From the NCBI GenBank assembly GCA_025924775.1, contig JAICHS010000016.1:1-17859 (forward strand): DNA of 17,859 nucleotides. The letters are read 5' to 3'. The stretch comes from Rhodanobacteraceae bacterium. Its GTDB lineage: Bacteria > Pseudomonadota > Gammaproteobacteria > Xanthomonadales > Rhodanobacteraceae. Below the pieces are notes generated by a model, which had not been told where the DNA came from, searched no databases, and saw only the letters and a program-made list of their open reading frames with translations. A program made the position numbers and the translations under genes. Positions within the stretch are counted from its first letter, which is position 1, and each line of letters starts with the position of its first letter. Of this stretch, positions 1-6,952 are shown one piece after another.

Positions 1-228
1 CTACGGGGTACGCGGGGCGGCGCGCATGGCCGCGACGATGGCTTGCGTCTCGACGCTGACGCGAGTGACGCGCGTGATCAGGTCGATGACTTTGTCCTTG
101 TAATCCGCGAAGCGGTAGGTGTTGAATTTCTTGAAGGCTTCGCGCACCACGCTTTCGCGGTGCGTGCCGCCGACCTGGCGCAGCCGCGCAAGTTCGGCGA
201 GGTATTGCTGGATCAGCACGCTGGACAT
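1..228 (-). pseudogene. Internally deleted remnant of a large type ISP-like restriction-modification/helicase protein
   Basis: This is a 75-codon open frame from an ATG at 228 to TAG at 1-3. A Shine-Dalgarno-like GAAGGTGG lies about 7 bases before the ATG, and this start is preferred over upstream in-frame starts, which run through a terminator. Residues 1-33 (MSSVLIQQYLAELARLRQVG, then THRESVVREAFK) match, from memory, the extreme N-terminus of large N6-adenine methylase/helicase restriction enzymes. Residues 34-75 (FNTYRFADYKDKVIDL, then TRVSVETQAIV) resemble the C-terminal end of the same type of protein. The helicase, methylase and target-recognition parts are absent, so the junction near residue 33-34 (about position 129) looks like an in-frame internal deletion of well over a thousand codons. 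No enzymatic activity is expected. Alternatively it is an intact small gene of unknown role. The family assignment is recognition, not a search result. Confidence 0.6.
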
Positions 229-302
229 CCGCTTGCCACCTTCGCAGCGGCGTGATGGGTTGGATTCTCCACGCAGGGTAACCCGGTCGGCTGCGGGCAC
301 CG

Positions 303-331
303 AAAAAAACGCCCCGCTTGTGCGAGCGGGG
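303..331 (-). terminator. Intrinsic terminator (minus-strand transcript)
   Basis: A 7-bp GC-rich stem (CCCCGCT at 312-318 with AGCGGGG at 325-331, 6-base loop) is followed on the minus strand by CG and then seven T (A at 303-309). This is a classical Rho-independent terminator. The nearest minus-strand gene upstream is the DUF1993 gene, about 300 bp away with a repeat in between, so the transcript it ends is unclear. Confidence 0.75.
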
Positions 332-332
332 T

Positions 333-401
333 GTTGGGGCTTTACGCGAGGCGCGAACCCTCTCGTTGTTTCCGGCAACCCGATTGGCGTCGTACCCCAA
401 C
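333..401 (-). ncRNA. Possible structured RNA ending at the adjacent terminator (weak)
   Basis: On the minus strand a 7-base GTTGGGG (401-395) is complementary to CCCCAAC (339-333). They enclose 55 bases that can form smaller stems such as GTTG/CAAC. The terminator follows immediately. The outline recalls a tRNA acceptor stem, but no canonical D, anticodon or T arms can be drawn, so it is not called a tRNA. It may be the 3' end of a small RNA, a degraded RNA gene or part of a repeat. Confidence 0.2.
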
Positions 402-431
402 GAATCTCATGCCCGCGATTAAACACTTCTC

Positions 432-550
432 GTCATTCCGGGGCGCCTGCGGCTTCATCGCAGGCGAACCCGGAATCGGTTGGGCGCGCCCGCAAAACGA
501 AGGACCGATTCCGGTCCGCTCGCCCTCCATGCGAGCGGCCCCGGAATGAC
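432..550. repeat. Cloverleaf-shaped REP/MITE-like element
   Basis: A perfect 13-bp terminal inverted repeat (GTCATTCCGGGGC at 432-444, GCCCCGGAATGAC at 538-550) encloses three further perfect hairpins. These are GCCTGCG/CGCAGGC (445-451/459-465), an 11-bp stem (470-480/504-514) and CCGCTCGC/GCGAGCGG (516-523/531-538). The whole folds into a closed multi-arm structure. The terminal sequence recurs at 13203-13246. No transposase is encoded nearby, so it is non-autonomous. Confidence 0.75.
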
Positions 551-639
551 GGAAAACAGTGATTGCCGACGTATCGCGTGAATCAGATCCGGCAATTTCG
601 TCCGGAAGACGGGGGGATGATCGCGTCGCGCCCGCCGAA

Positions 640-1143
640 TCAGCTGCCGAGGTAGTCGCGCTTGCCGACCGGCGCGCCGGCCACGCGCAGGACGTCGTAG
701 GCGGTGGTGCAGTGGAAGAAGAAGTTGGGCAGCGCGTAGTTGCGCAGGTAGTCGATGCCGGTGAACACCGTTTCGCTGCTGCGGGTCTTGTGCACGACCT
801 TGCGGTCTTCGCAGCCGTCGAGCTGTTCGGGCTTGAACGAGTTCAGGTAGGCGATGGTGGCGTCGATGCGGGCGTGCGCCTGGGCCAGCGTGGTTTCATT
901 GTCGGGGAACGATTTCGGTTCCACGCCGGCCATGCGCGCGGTGCTGCGCGCGGCGGTGTCGCAGGCGATCTGGATCTGCTTGACCAGCGGCAGCATGTCG
1001 AAGATCAGCCGCTGCTGCAGCAGGTTGTCGGGGTTTTGGCCCTTGCCTTGCGCATACGCCTCGCCCTTCTTCAAGACGCTGGAGAGGTTGGTCAGTGCGC
1101 GTGTGAACACCGGAACGGAAGCCTGGTACATCGAGATGGTCAT
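640..1143 (-). CDS. DUF1993 family protein
   Basis: This 167-residue protein is recognised as DUF1993, a small family of helical bundle proteins with no established biochemical role. The N-terminal segment MTISMYQASVPVFTRALTNL and the C-terminal part FFFHCTTAYDVLRVAGAPVG with YLGS near the end are typical. Histidines are scattered (near residues 113 and 144), but I do not claim a metal site. There is no signal peptide or membrane segment, so it should be cytoplasmic. The ATG at 1143 is preceded by GGAG about 7 bases upstream. It appears to be a single-gene unit: upstream lies a repeat (1204-1318), and downstream an intergenic stretch with a REP-like element. Confidence 0.85.
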   Translation of the reverse strand: MTISMYQASVPVFTRALTNLSSVLKKGEAYAQGKGQNPDNLLQQRLIFDMLPLVKQIQIACDTAARSTARMAGVEPKSFPDNETTLAQAHARIDATIAYLNSFKPEQLDGCEDRKVVHKTRSSETVFTGIDYLRNYALPNFFFHCTTAYDVLRVAGAPVGKRDYLGS

Positions 1144-1203
1144 GATTGGACTCCAAATTGAAAGTGGATGGCTATGCTTGAGTCGCTTCCAAAAAAATGT
1201 TCC

Positions 1204-1318
1204 GTTCGAAGCGGCTGTTGTGAAAAGTCAGGGCAGGATGCCCGTTCTGGTGTTGCTGGAGCGAAGGATTGCAGTCGCGCCGACGCCTCGCTGCGCAGCG
1301 ATCAGGGACGATCGCACA
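1204..1318. repeat. Interspersed repeat, copy 1 (matches 15967-16083)
   Basis: The segment starts TTCGAAGCGGC and ends GCGATCAGGGACGATCGC followed by ACA. It shares these ends, and much of the interior (GTTGTG, AAAGTC, CCGTTCTGGT), with 15967-16083 in the same orientation. The middle differs by substitutions and small indels. It contains a terminal hairpin GCGATC/GATCGC (1298-1303/1310-1315). A second hairpin GGGCA/TGCCC (1231-1235/1239-1243), read on the minus strand, is followed by TGACTTTT and could act as a weak terminator for the 64-residue membrane protein gene. Confidence 0.7.
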
Positions 1319-1320
1319 AA

Positions 1321-1515
1321 TCAACCGAAGCCGCGCAGGATGCGCGCCGGCAGCGTGATCAGCGCCCGCAGCAACGCGAACACGCCGTCCATGGCAATCC
1401 CCAGCAGCCGGAACGGCAGCGCGATCAGCCACACCAATGGCCACAGCAACAGCGCCAACAGCGCCAGCGGCCAGCAGAAGATCAACAACAGCAACCACAG
1501 CAGAAAGGTTGGCAT
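1321..1515 (-). CDS. Small two-segment membrane protein, hypothetical
   Basis: This is a 64-residue, strongly hydrophobic protein with two predicted membrane spans at about residues 4-24 and 26-48. A basic C-terminal end (PARILRGF) follows. Similar leucine- and tryptophan-rich short proteins occur in xanthomonads as conserved hypotheticals, which I recall without being able to check. The function is unknown. The ATG at 1515 has only a weak ribosome site (GGA about 14 bases upstream). It lies 45 bp downstream of the MFS gene on the same strand and is probably cotranscribed with it. The stop codon is within 3 bp of interspersed repeat copy 1, which may supply the transcript end. Confidence 0.65.
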   Translation of the reverse strand: MPTFLLWLLLLIFCWPLALLALLLWPLVWLIALPFRLLGIAMDGVFALLRALITLPARILRGFG

Positions 1516-1560
1516 GGCGGGTATCGGAATCCAGGCGTGGCCGGGGGGTGGTGAGGGGGC

Positions 1561-2850
1561 CTAGCGGCCGCCGGCGGGTGCGACGGGCACCGTCGACGAG
1601 GGCAGGTTGCGGGTCACGCGCATCGTGAGTGCAAACGCCGCTGCCGTCAATGCGGCCGCCAGCAGGAACGAAATGCCGGGCAGGTCGGCCACCGGCGCGT
1701 GCTTGCTGATGAACCATCCGAACAGGTTGGCAAACACGGCGGGGCCGAAGATTCCCGCGAGGCTTTGCAGGCTGGTGAGCGCGCCCTGCAGGCGCCCCTG
1801 TTCGGCCGGATCGACCTGGTGCGTCACCAGCGCCTGCGCGGCCGGACCCGACAGGCCGCCCATGCACAACAGCGGGATGCCCGCGATGAACAGCCACTGG
1901 CTGCCGCCCAGGCCGAACAGCAGGTAGCCGCCGACCACGAACGCGAGGCCCGTGAGGATCATGCGCCGTTCGCCCAGTTTGGGTGTCCAGCGCCGCACCA
2001 GCAGTCCCTGCACGATGCCGGTGCACAGGCCGACCAGCGCCAGGGTGTAGCCGACCACCTGCGGGCCCCAGCCGTAGCGGTAGTCGGTGTACAGCACGTA
2101 GGTCGAGTTGATCGAAAACTGTGCCAGCGCCATCAGGAAGAACACCGCCGCGATCCCGAATACCTGCGGATAGCGCTTCAACAACAGCAGCGAGCCCAGC
2201 GGGTTGGCGTGGCGTAGGTCCAGGCGCGCGCTGCGGCGCTCCGGCGGCAGCGATTCGGGCAGCACGAAATAGCCGTAGCAAAAGTTGACCAGCGACAGGC
2301 AGGCCGCGGTCCAGAACGGCAGGCGGATGGAAATGTGGCCCAGCAGGCCGCCCAGCGCCGGGCCGACGATGAAGCCGATCGCGAACGCGGCGCCCAGCAG
2401 GCCAAATGCGGCCGCGCGCTTGTCGTGCGGCGTGATGTCGGCGATGTAGGCGTTGGCGGTGCTGAAGCTGGCCGCGCACATGCCGGACACCGCGCGGCCC
2501 ACGAACAGCAGCCACAGCACTGGCGCCAGCGCCATCACGATGAAATCGACGCCGAGGCCAAAGCTTGAGATCAGGATGACCGCGCGCCGCCCGAAGCGGT
2601 CCGACAGCGCGCCCTGGATGGGCGAGCACACGAACTGCATCAGCATGAACAGCGTGCCGAAGGCCGCCACCCACACGCTGGCCTTGGCGATGCCGGCCTG
2701 GCCGTTGCCCAGGCCGGTCAGCTCGATGATCAGGTGCGGCAGCACCGGGATGATGATGCCGAAGCTGAGGATGTCGATCAGCACCGTGACGAAGATGAAG
2801 ATCACCGCGGCGCGATGACGCGGGTGCGCGAGCGGTTGGGGTTCGGTCAT
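1561..2850 (-). CDS. MFS transporter, TCR/Tet-type drug:proton antiporter family
   Basis: This 429-residue protein has twelve likely membrane spans, the usual size for a drug:H+ antiporter. The loop between spans 2 and 3 carries the MFS motif A (GALSDRFGRR, residues 80-89). Span 5 carries an antiporter motif C-like stretch (AFAIGFIVGPALGGLLG, about residues 154-170). The N-terminus (DILSFGIIIPVLPHL) is typical of the TetA-like TCR family. The substrate cannot be read from sequence; efflux of a small molecule is the family expectation, and tetracycline resistance should not be assumed. The ATG at 2850 lacks a strong Shine-Dalgarno sequence. A TAAAAT box at 2884-2889 (minus) could be its promoter. 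It lies downstream of folE by 91 bp and upstream of the 64-residue membrane protein. Confidence 0.9.
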   Translation of the reverse strand: MTEPQPLAHPRHRAAVIFIFVTVLIDILSFGIIIPVLPHLIIELTGLGNGQAGIAKASVWVAAFGTLFMLMQFVCSPIQGALSDRFGRRAVILISSFGLGVDFIVMALAPVLWLLFVGRAVSGMCAASFSTANAYIADITPHDKRAAAFGLLGAAFAIGFIVGPALGGLLGHISIRLPFWTAACLSLVNFCYGYFVLPESLPPERRSARLDLRHANPLGSLLLLKRYPQVFGIAAVFFLMALAQFSINSTYVLYTDYRYGWGPQVVGYTLALVGLCTGIVQGLLVRRWTPKLGERRMILTGLAFVVGGYLLFGLGGSQWLFIAGIPLLCMGGLSGPAAQALVTHQVDPAEQGRLQGALTSLQSLAGIFGPAVFANLFGWFISKHAPVADLPGISFLLAAALTAAAFALTMRVTRNLPSSTVPVAPAGGR

Positions 2851-2883
2851 GCAGCGGGAGGCTCGCGGGCGGACAAGCCCACG

Positions 2884-2889
2884 ATTTTA
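2884..2889 (-). promoter_or_regulatory. Candidate -10 box for the MFS transporter gene
   Basis: TAAAAT on the minus strand would place a start site about 27 bases before the MFS ATG. No good -35 hexamer is seen at 16-18 bases, so the call is weak. Confidence 0.3.
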
Positions 2890-2941
2890 GCGTGTGTGCG
2901 CGGCCGGCACCTGACGGGCGCGGGCCAGCGTGGCCAGCGTG

Positions 2942-3574
2942 TCAGCGGCCGCCGCCGTCGATGTCGATGAACTTCAGGAATTCGGCGCGGGTGCGGGCAT
3001 CCTTGCGAAAGCTGCCCAGCATCTGGCTGGTCACCATCGACACGCCGCGCTTGTGCACGCCGCGCGTGGTCATGCACTGGTGCGAGGCGTCGATGACCAC
3101 GCCGACGCCGCGCGGGTGCAGCACCGCGTTGATGCAGGCGGCGATCTGCGCGGTCAGTTTTTCCTGCACCTGCAGGCGGTGCGCGAATGCGTCCACCACG
3201 CGGGCCAGCTTGGAAATACCGACGACCTTGCCGTCCGGCACGTAGCCGACGTGCGCGCGGCCGATGATCGGCGCCAGGTGGTGTTCGCAGTGCGACTCGA
3301 AACGGATGTCGCGCAGCACGATCATCTCGTCGTAGCCGCCGACTTCCTCGAAGGTGCGCGCGAGGTATTCCTGCGGATCTTCGTGGTAGCCCGAGAACCA
3401 CTCGGCATAGGCGTCCACCACGCGCCGCGGCGTATCCACCAGGCCCTCGCGGGTCGGCTCGTCGCCGGTCCAGCGCAGCAGCGTGCGCACCGCGTCCATG
3501 GCCTGCTCGCGCGTGACTTCGGGCGAGGTCGGCTTGGCGGCGGCGCACAGGGAAGGTTTGCGGGGTTCGGTCAT
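2942..3574 (-). CDS. folE: GTP cyclohydrolase I
   Basis: FolE converts GTP to 7,8-dihydroneopterin triphosphate, the first step of tetrahydrofolate synthesis, as a cytoplasmic homodecamer. The 210-residue length fits. The zinc and active-site motifs are intact: ESHCEHHLAP at residues 93-102 (C96 and H99 as zinc ligands, H98 as the catalytic-type histidine) and HQCMTTRG at 165-172 (C167 as the third ligand). The N-terminal helix and the GDEPTREGLVDTPRRV segment (37-52) are also typical. The ATG at 3574 is preceded by GGAG 8 bases upstream. It lies 70 bp downstream of rmuC on the same strand. Function is firmly assigned by family. Confidence 0.97.
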   Translation of the reverse strand: MTEPRKPSLCAAAKPTSPEVTREQAMDAVRTLLRWTGDEPTREGLVDTPRRVVDAYAEWFSGYHEDPQEYLARTFEEVGGYDEMIVLRDIRFESHCEHHLAPIIGRAHVGYVPDGKVVGISKLARVVDAFAHRLQVQEKLTAQIAACINAVLHPRGVGVVIDASHQCMTTRGVHKRGVSMVTSQMLGSFRKDARTRAEFLKFIDIDGGGR

Positions 3575-3644
3575 GGAAGGGTCTCCGGCTGCGTGTAACG
3601 CTTCAGTCTAGCCGCGTTCCCCATAGCGCGGGCCGCGCGGGTGT

Positions 3645-5084
3645 CTAATCGGCCTGAGGGTCATCGTCGTCCACCTCGCTGCCCTCCAGCAGCGTGTGCG
3701 AAGCGGTGTCGGGCATGGCTTCCACCCCGCGCAGCTTGCGTTCGATCGCACGCGAGCGACGGCCGACCAGCTCGTCGAGGTTGTTGCGCGCGCTGTCGAG
3801 CTGGTTCTTGGCCTTCTCGACGATTGCGCCGAACTTGCCGAATTCGGTCTTGACCGCGCCCAGGATCTGCCACACCTCGCTCGAGCGTTTCTCGATGGCC
3901 AGCGTGCGGAAGCCCATTTGCAGGGCGTTGAGGATGGCGGTCAGCGTGGTGGGCCCCGCGATGGTGACACGGTAGTCGCGCTGCAGGGCCTCGAACAGGC
4001 CGGGGCGGCGAATCACTTCGGCGTACAGGCCTTCGGTCGGCAGGAACAGGATGGCAAAGTCGGTGGTGGCGGGCGGCTCGACATACTTGGCATGGATGGT
4101 CTTGGCCTCGTCGCGCACGCGGCGCTCCAGCGCGGCGGCCGCCGCGGCCGCCGCCTCGGGGTCGGCCCGTTCCTGGGCGTCGAGCAACCGCTGGTGGTCC
4201 TCGGTGGGAAACTTCGCATCGATGGGCAGCCACACGGGGGCCGTGTCGTCAGCGGCACGGCCGGGCAGGCGGATGGCGTATTCCACACGGTCGCTGGAAC
4301 CCGGCACCGTCGCCACGTTGGCGGCGTACTGGTCGGCGGACAGCAGCTGTTCCAGCAAGGCCCCCAGCTGGACCTCGCCGAAGGTGCCGCGGGTTTTCAC
4401 GTTGGTGAGGACCCGCTTCAAATCGCCGACGCCGATGGCCAGCGTCTGCATTTCGCCCAAGCCGCGCTGCACGGCCTCGAGGCTGTCGGTCACCTGCTTG
4501 AACGATGCCGTGAGGCGTGCGCTCAGGGTGGCCTGCAGTTTCTCGTCGACCGTGGCGCGCATTTTTTCCAGTTGCGCAGAGTTGTCGGCTTGCAGCGCTT
4601 TCAGCTGCGTATCCAGCGTGCTGCGCACCTCGGCAAGCCGCTGCTGGTTGTCGGCGGTCAATGCCTTCAGCGCCTCCTGCAGTTGGGCGCTGAACCGCTG
4701 CAGCGTGGCCTGGCCTTCGGCGCGGGCCTTGCGGGCGTCCTCGAGCAGCTGGTTGCGCAGCGCTTCGCCGCCGCGATCGGTGCGCTCGGTCAGCTGGCCG
4801 AGGCGCGTCGCGAACTCCTCGATGCGCTGGCGTTGCTGCGTGTTCGCGGCATCCAGTTGCGTTTGCACGTGGCCGCGGAACTGCTCGAAGGACTGCGTCT
4901 GCTCGGCACGCCCGGCGCGCTGTTCCTCGCGCACGGCGCGTTCGATCCGGTCGCTGTCGCCGCGCAGCGATTCCAGCTTTTCCTGCAGCGCCGCGTCGCC
5001 GCGCGGGCGTAGCAACAGCACGCCCAGCAGGATGACCGTCAGCGCGGTCAGCGCGACAAGCACGTACAGCAGGGTGGTTTCCAT
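3645..5084 (-). CDS. rmuC: DNA recombination protein RmuC
   Basis: RmuC is a membrane-anchored, nuclease-fold protein that in E. coli limits inversions at short inverted repeats. The 479-residue length is close to the E. coli protein. Residues 5-25 form an N-terminal membrane anchor. Residues 30-215 are a long Gln/Glu/Arg-rich coiled coil. The RmuC core follows, with TRGTFGEVQLGALLEQLL (231-248), the putative PD-(D/E)XK element WLPIDAKFPTED (285-296) and the conserved GPTTL (377-381). An acidic tail (EVDDDDPQAD) ends the protein. The start ATG at 5084 agrees with the anchor. A TACAAT box ends only 6 bases before it, so the mRNA may be leaderless. Confidence 0.95.
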   Translation of the reverse strand: METTLLYVLVALTALTVILLGVLLLRPRGDAALQEKLESLRGDSDRIERAVREEQRAGRAEQTQSFEQFRGHVQTQLDAANTQQRQRIEEFATRLGQLTERTDRGGEALRNQLLEDARKARAEGQATLQRFSAQLQEALKALTADNQQRLAEVRSTLDTQLKALQADNSAQLEKMRATVDEKLQATLSARLTASFKQVTDSLEAVQRGLGEMQTLAIGVGDLKRVLTNVKTRGTFGEVQLGALLEQLLSADQYAANVATVPGSSDRVEYAIRLPGRAADDTAPVWLPIDAKFPTEDHQRLLDAQERADPEAAAAAAAALERRVRDEAKTIHAKYVEPPATTDFAILFLPTEGLYAEVIRRPGLFEALQRDYRVTIAGPTTLTAILNALQMGFRTLAIEKRSSEVWQILGAVKTEFGKFGAIVEKAKNQLDSARNNLDELVGRRSRAIERKLRGVEAMPDTASHTLLEGSEVDDDDPQAD

Positions 5085-5090
5085 AGCGCG

Positions 5091-5096
5091 ATTGTA
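5091..5096 (-). promoter_or_regulatory. Candidate -10 box of rmuC, suggesting a leaderless start
   Basis: TACAAT on the minus strand lies 6 bases from the rmuC ATG, so initiation about 7 bases downstream would fall on or beside the start codon. A TTGACC at 5110-5115 (minus) lies upstream, but the 13-base spacer is short for a sigma-70 promoter. Confidence 0.35.
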
Positions 5097-5173
5097 GGGG
5101 CCGGGATGCGGTCAACGTTACGCGGTGATCGTCGCGCCGGGCGAGACGCGCGGGCGGTGCGACGGGAGAAGCC

Positions 5174-5614
5174 CTATTTTCGCAAGGCGAAGGCGGCGCC
5201 CGACACCACCGCCATCGTGAGCCGCGAGATGCAGGTCAGTTCGCCAGCCGCGTTTTCGATGCGGATTTCCCACACCTGCGTGCTGCGGCCGACGTGGATC
5301 GGCCGCGCGGTGCCGGTGACCAGGCCTGCGCGCACCGCGCGCAGGTGGTTGGCGTTGATGTCGAGGCCGACCGTTGCGCGGCCGGTTTCGCAGCACAGCA
5401 TCGCGGCGCTCGAGCCCAGGGTTTCGGCCAACGCCACCGATGCGCCGCCGTGCAGGATGCCGTAGGGCTGGCGGGTGCGATCGTCCACCGGCATGGTGCC
5501 GCGCAGGAAGTCGTCGCCGATTTCCGTGATGCGGATGTCCAGCGCCTGCATCAGGGTGTGCCGGCTCCAGGCGTTGAGTGTTTCGAGATCGGCGTGTTGC
5601 TTCCAGATGGGCAT
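5174..5614 (-). CDS. Hotdog-fold acyl-CoA thioesterase, YdiI/EntH (MenI) type
   Basis: This 146-residue cytoplasmic protein belongs to the PaaI-like hotdog thioesterases and hydrolyses an acyl- or aroyl-CoA. It follows the E. coli YdiI/EntH pattern from its first residues (MPIWKQHADLETLN). The catalytic region is YGILHGGASVALAETLGS (51-68), with H55 and E64 in the positions of the YdiI catalytic histidine and glutamate. HVGRSTQVWEI follows. I chose the ATG at 5614; an in-frame TTG six codons upstream (5632) is not needed by the family. It lies between hemY (87 bp upstream) and rmuC (89 bp downstream), with no pathway link to either. Substrate unknown; no menaquinone or enterobactin genes are visible. 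Confidence 0.88.
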   Translation of the reverse strand: MPIWKQHADLETLNAWSRHTLMQALDIRITEIGDDFLRGTMPVDDRTRQPYGILHGGASVALAETLGSSAAMLCCETGRATVGLDINANHLRAVRAGLVTGTARPIHVGRSTQVWEIRIENAAGELTCISRLTMAVVSGAAFALRK

Positions 5615-5641
5615 GGCGTAGTCCGCAGTCAAAGACGGCGT

Positions 5642-5677
5642 GGCCGCCCGATCGGCTTCCGCGCGTGGCGGGCGGCC
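5642..5677 (-). terminator. Possible weak terminator after hemY
   Basis: A 9-bp perfect stem GGCCGCCCG/CGGGCGGCC (5642-5650/5669-5677) with an 18-base loop lies 25 bp past the hemY stop. On the minus strand it is followed only by a TCTTTG stretch 8 bases on, so termination would be inefficient. Confidence 0.3.
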
Positions 5678-5701
5678 GCAGCGCGCACCGGCACGCGGCG
5701 G

Positions 5702-6952
5702 TCAGGTCGGTAGGCGCGGCACGCCGTGCTCGTCGCGTTCCTCGGGGGTGAACTGGCTGGTGTCGAGGCCGGCTTCCTGCGGGCGCGGTGCGATGATCTC
5801 GCCCTGCGTGCATTTCCATGCGTTGGCATAGCAGCGCGTGGCGTCGTCGGTCTCGCCGGACGCCGATTGCACGTCGCCGAGCGCCGCCCAGCTGGCAGCC
5901 GTCGGGTGCAGGGCCAGCGCGCGCACCAGATATTCGCGTGCGTCGCGCGGGTCCGAGGCGCGCAGTGACAGCACGCCGAGGGTACGCAAAAGGATGTCGT
6001 CGCTGGGGTGGTCTTCCAGCCAGCGCAACGCGGTCCGTTGGCGCGCGGCGGCTTCGGCGGGTGGCGTGGCATCGCCGTAGACCGCCACCAGCGCGGGGGT
6101 CCATTCGCGCTTGACCGCGTCCTCGATGGCGTCGAGTGCGTCACTGGACACATCCAGCGCGGCTGCGCGGCGGGCGTAGGCCTCGATCAGTGTGGGCATT
6201 TGCCGCTGCTGGCGCGTCGCGTGTTTCCACAGGCCCTGCAGGGTGTCCGCGTCGGGTGCCGCGCCCAGCAACGCGCCCAGCACGCGATCGACCAGTTCGG
6301 CGTGGGCCGTCGCGCCCAGCATGTCCGATTTGCGCAGCGGCTCCAGCGCCGTACGCGCCTTCTCGGGTTGGCCGGTCGCCAGCGCCGCCAACGCGAATTC
6401 GTGCCAGCCCGCGGGCGGCAGCTTGCCCGCGTCGGCGCCGGGTGCCAACAGCTGCAAGGCTTCCTCGGCGCGGCCGCTTTCGCGCAGGACGCGTGCGCGC
6501 AAGATGCGTGCGGCCTCCGGGGCGTGTTGCGCCGCTTCGTCCAGGGTTTCCAGGGCGCGCGTGGTGTCGCCGTGGCGGTGCGCGGCCTCGGCCGCCGACA
6601 ACAGCGCCGGCGAACGCAGCGAGGCGTACTGCGCGGCGCGCTGCAGCGTGCGGTGCGCCTCGACGTTGCGGCCTTCGTTCAGGGCGACCAGGCCATCGCG
6701 CAGGCGTTCGTGGCTGATGCGGCGGCGGCGACGCGACATCGCGCCGAACGGCCACAGCAATAGCCACCACAGGAAGCCGATCGCGATCCACGCCGCGATC
6801 AGCAGGGCCACCGCGCCGACCAGCGTCGCCTCCACGCGCCAGCCGCGGAAGCGGATCAGCACGACGCCCGGGTCGGCCGACAGCCACCAGACCGCCAGCA
6901 CCAGCAGCAGGATGATGACCAGCGCCAGGACCAGCCAGCGTTTGCCCTTCAT
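5702..6952 (-). CDS. hemY: HemY-type inner-membrane TPR protein of the heme operon
   Basis: This 416-residue protein is the proteobacterial HemY (tetratricopeptide) and not the Bacillus protoporphyrinogen oxidase of the same name. Residues 6-24 and about 43-69 are two membrane spans, followed by a basic stretch (SRRRRRISHERLRDG). An alanine-rich series of TPR-like helices runs to about residue 390. The exact role is unsettled; it is thought to support late steps of tetrapyrrole synthesis. Its ATG overlaps the hemX stop by 4 bp (ATGA at 6949-6952), showing translational coupling within hemD-hemX-hemY. It is the last gene of that unit. Confidence 0.92.
   Translation of the reverse strand: MKGKRWLVLALVIILLLVLAVWWLSADPGVVLIRFRGWRVEATLVGAVALLIAAWIAIGFLWWLLLWPFGAMSRRRRRISHERLRDGLVALNEGRNVEAHRTLQRAAQYASLRSPALLSAAEAAHRHGDTTRALETLDEAAQHAPEAARILRARVLRESGRAEEALQLLAPGADAGKLPPAGWHEFALAALATGQPEKARTALEPLRKSDMLGATAHAELVDRVLGALLGAAPDADTLQGLWKHATRQQRQMPTLIEAYARRAAALDVSSDALDAIEDAVKREWTPALVAVYGDATPPAEAAARQRTALRWLEDHPSDDILLRTLGVLSLRASDPRDAREYLVRALALHPTAASWAALGDVQSASGETDDATRCYANAWKCTQGEIIAPRPQEAGLDTSQFTPEERDEHGVPRLPT

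Larger units (their letters stand above)
229..639. other. Gene-free interval with terminator, folded segment and REP-like element
   Basis: No convincing protein gene is present in these 411 bases. Short open frames on both strands run straight through hairpins and show no protein-like composition. From left to right it holds an intrinsic terminator for minus-strand transcription (303-331), a segment closed by a 7-bp stem (333-401) and a 119-bp cloverleaf-shaped repeat (432-550). I see nothing in 551-639. Confidence 0.6.

Noticed and set aside
333..401. A tRNA gene on the minus strand
   Set aside because: Only the outer 7-bp stem is tRNA-like; D, anticodon and T arms cannot be drawn and extra bases lie between the putative T arm and the acceptor strand.
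1172..2674. 500-residue minus-strand frame overlapping the MFS gene
   Set aside because: It is a different frame of the MFS gene and then the repeat; arginine/proline-rich shadow composition and no domain.
3696..5097. Long plus-strand open frames (438 and 348 residues) opposite rmuC
   Set aside because: These are antisense shadows caused by high GC and coding bias; rmuC on the minus strand is unmistakable.
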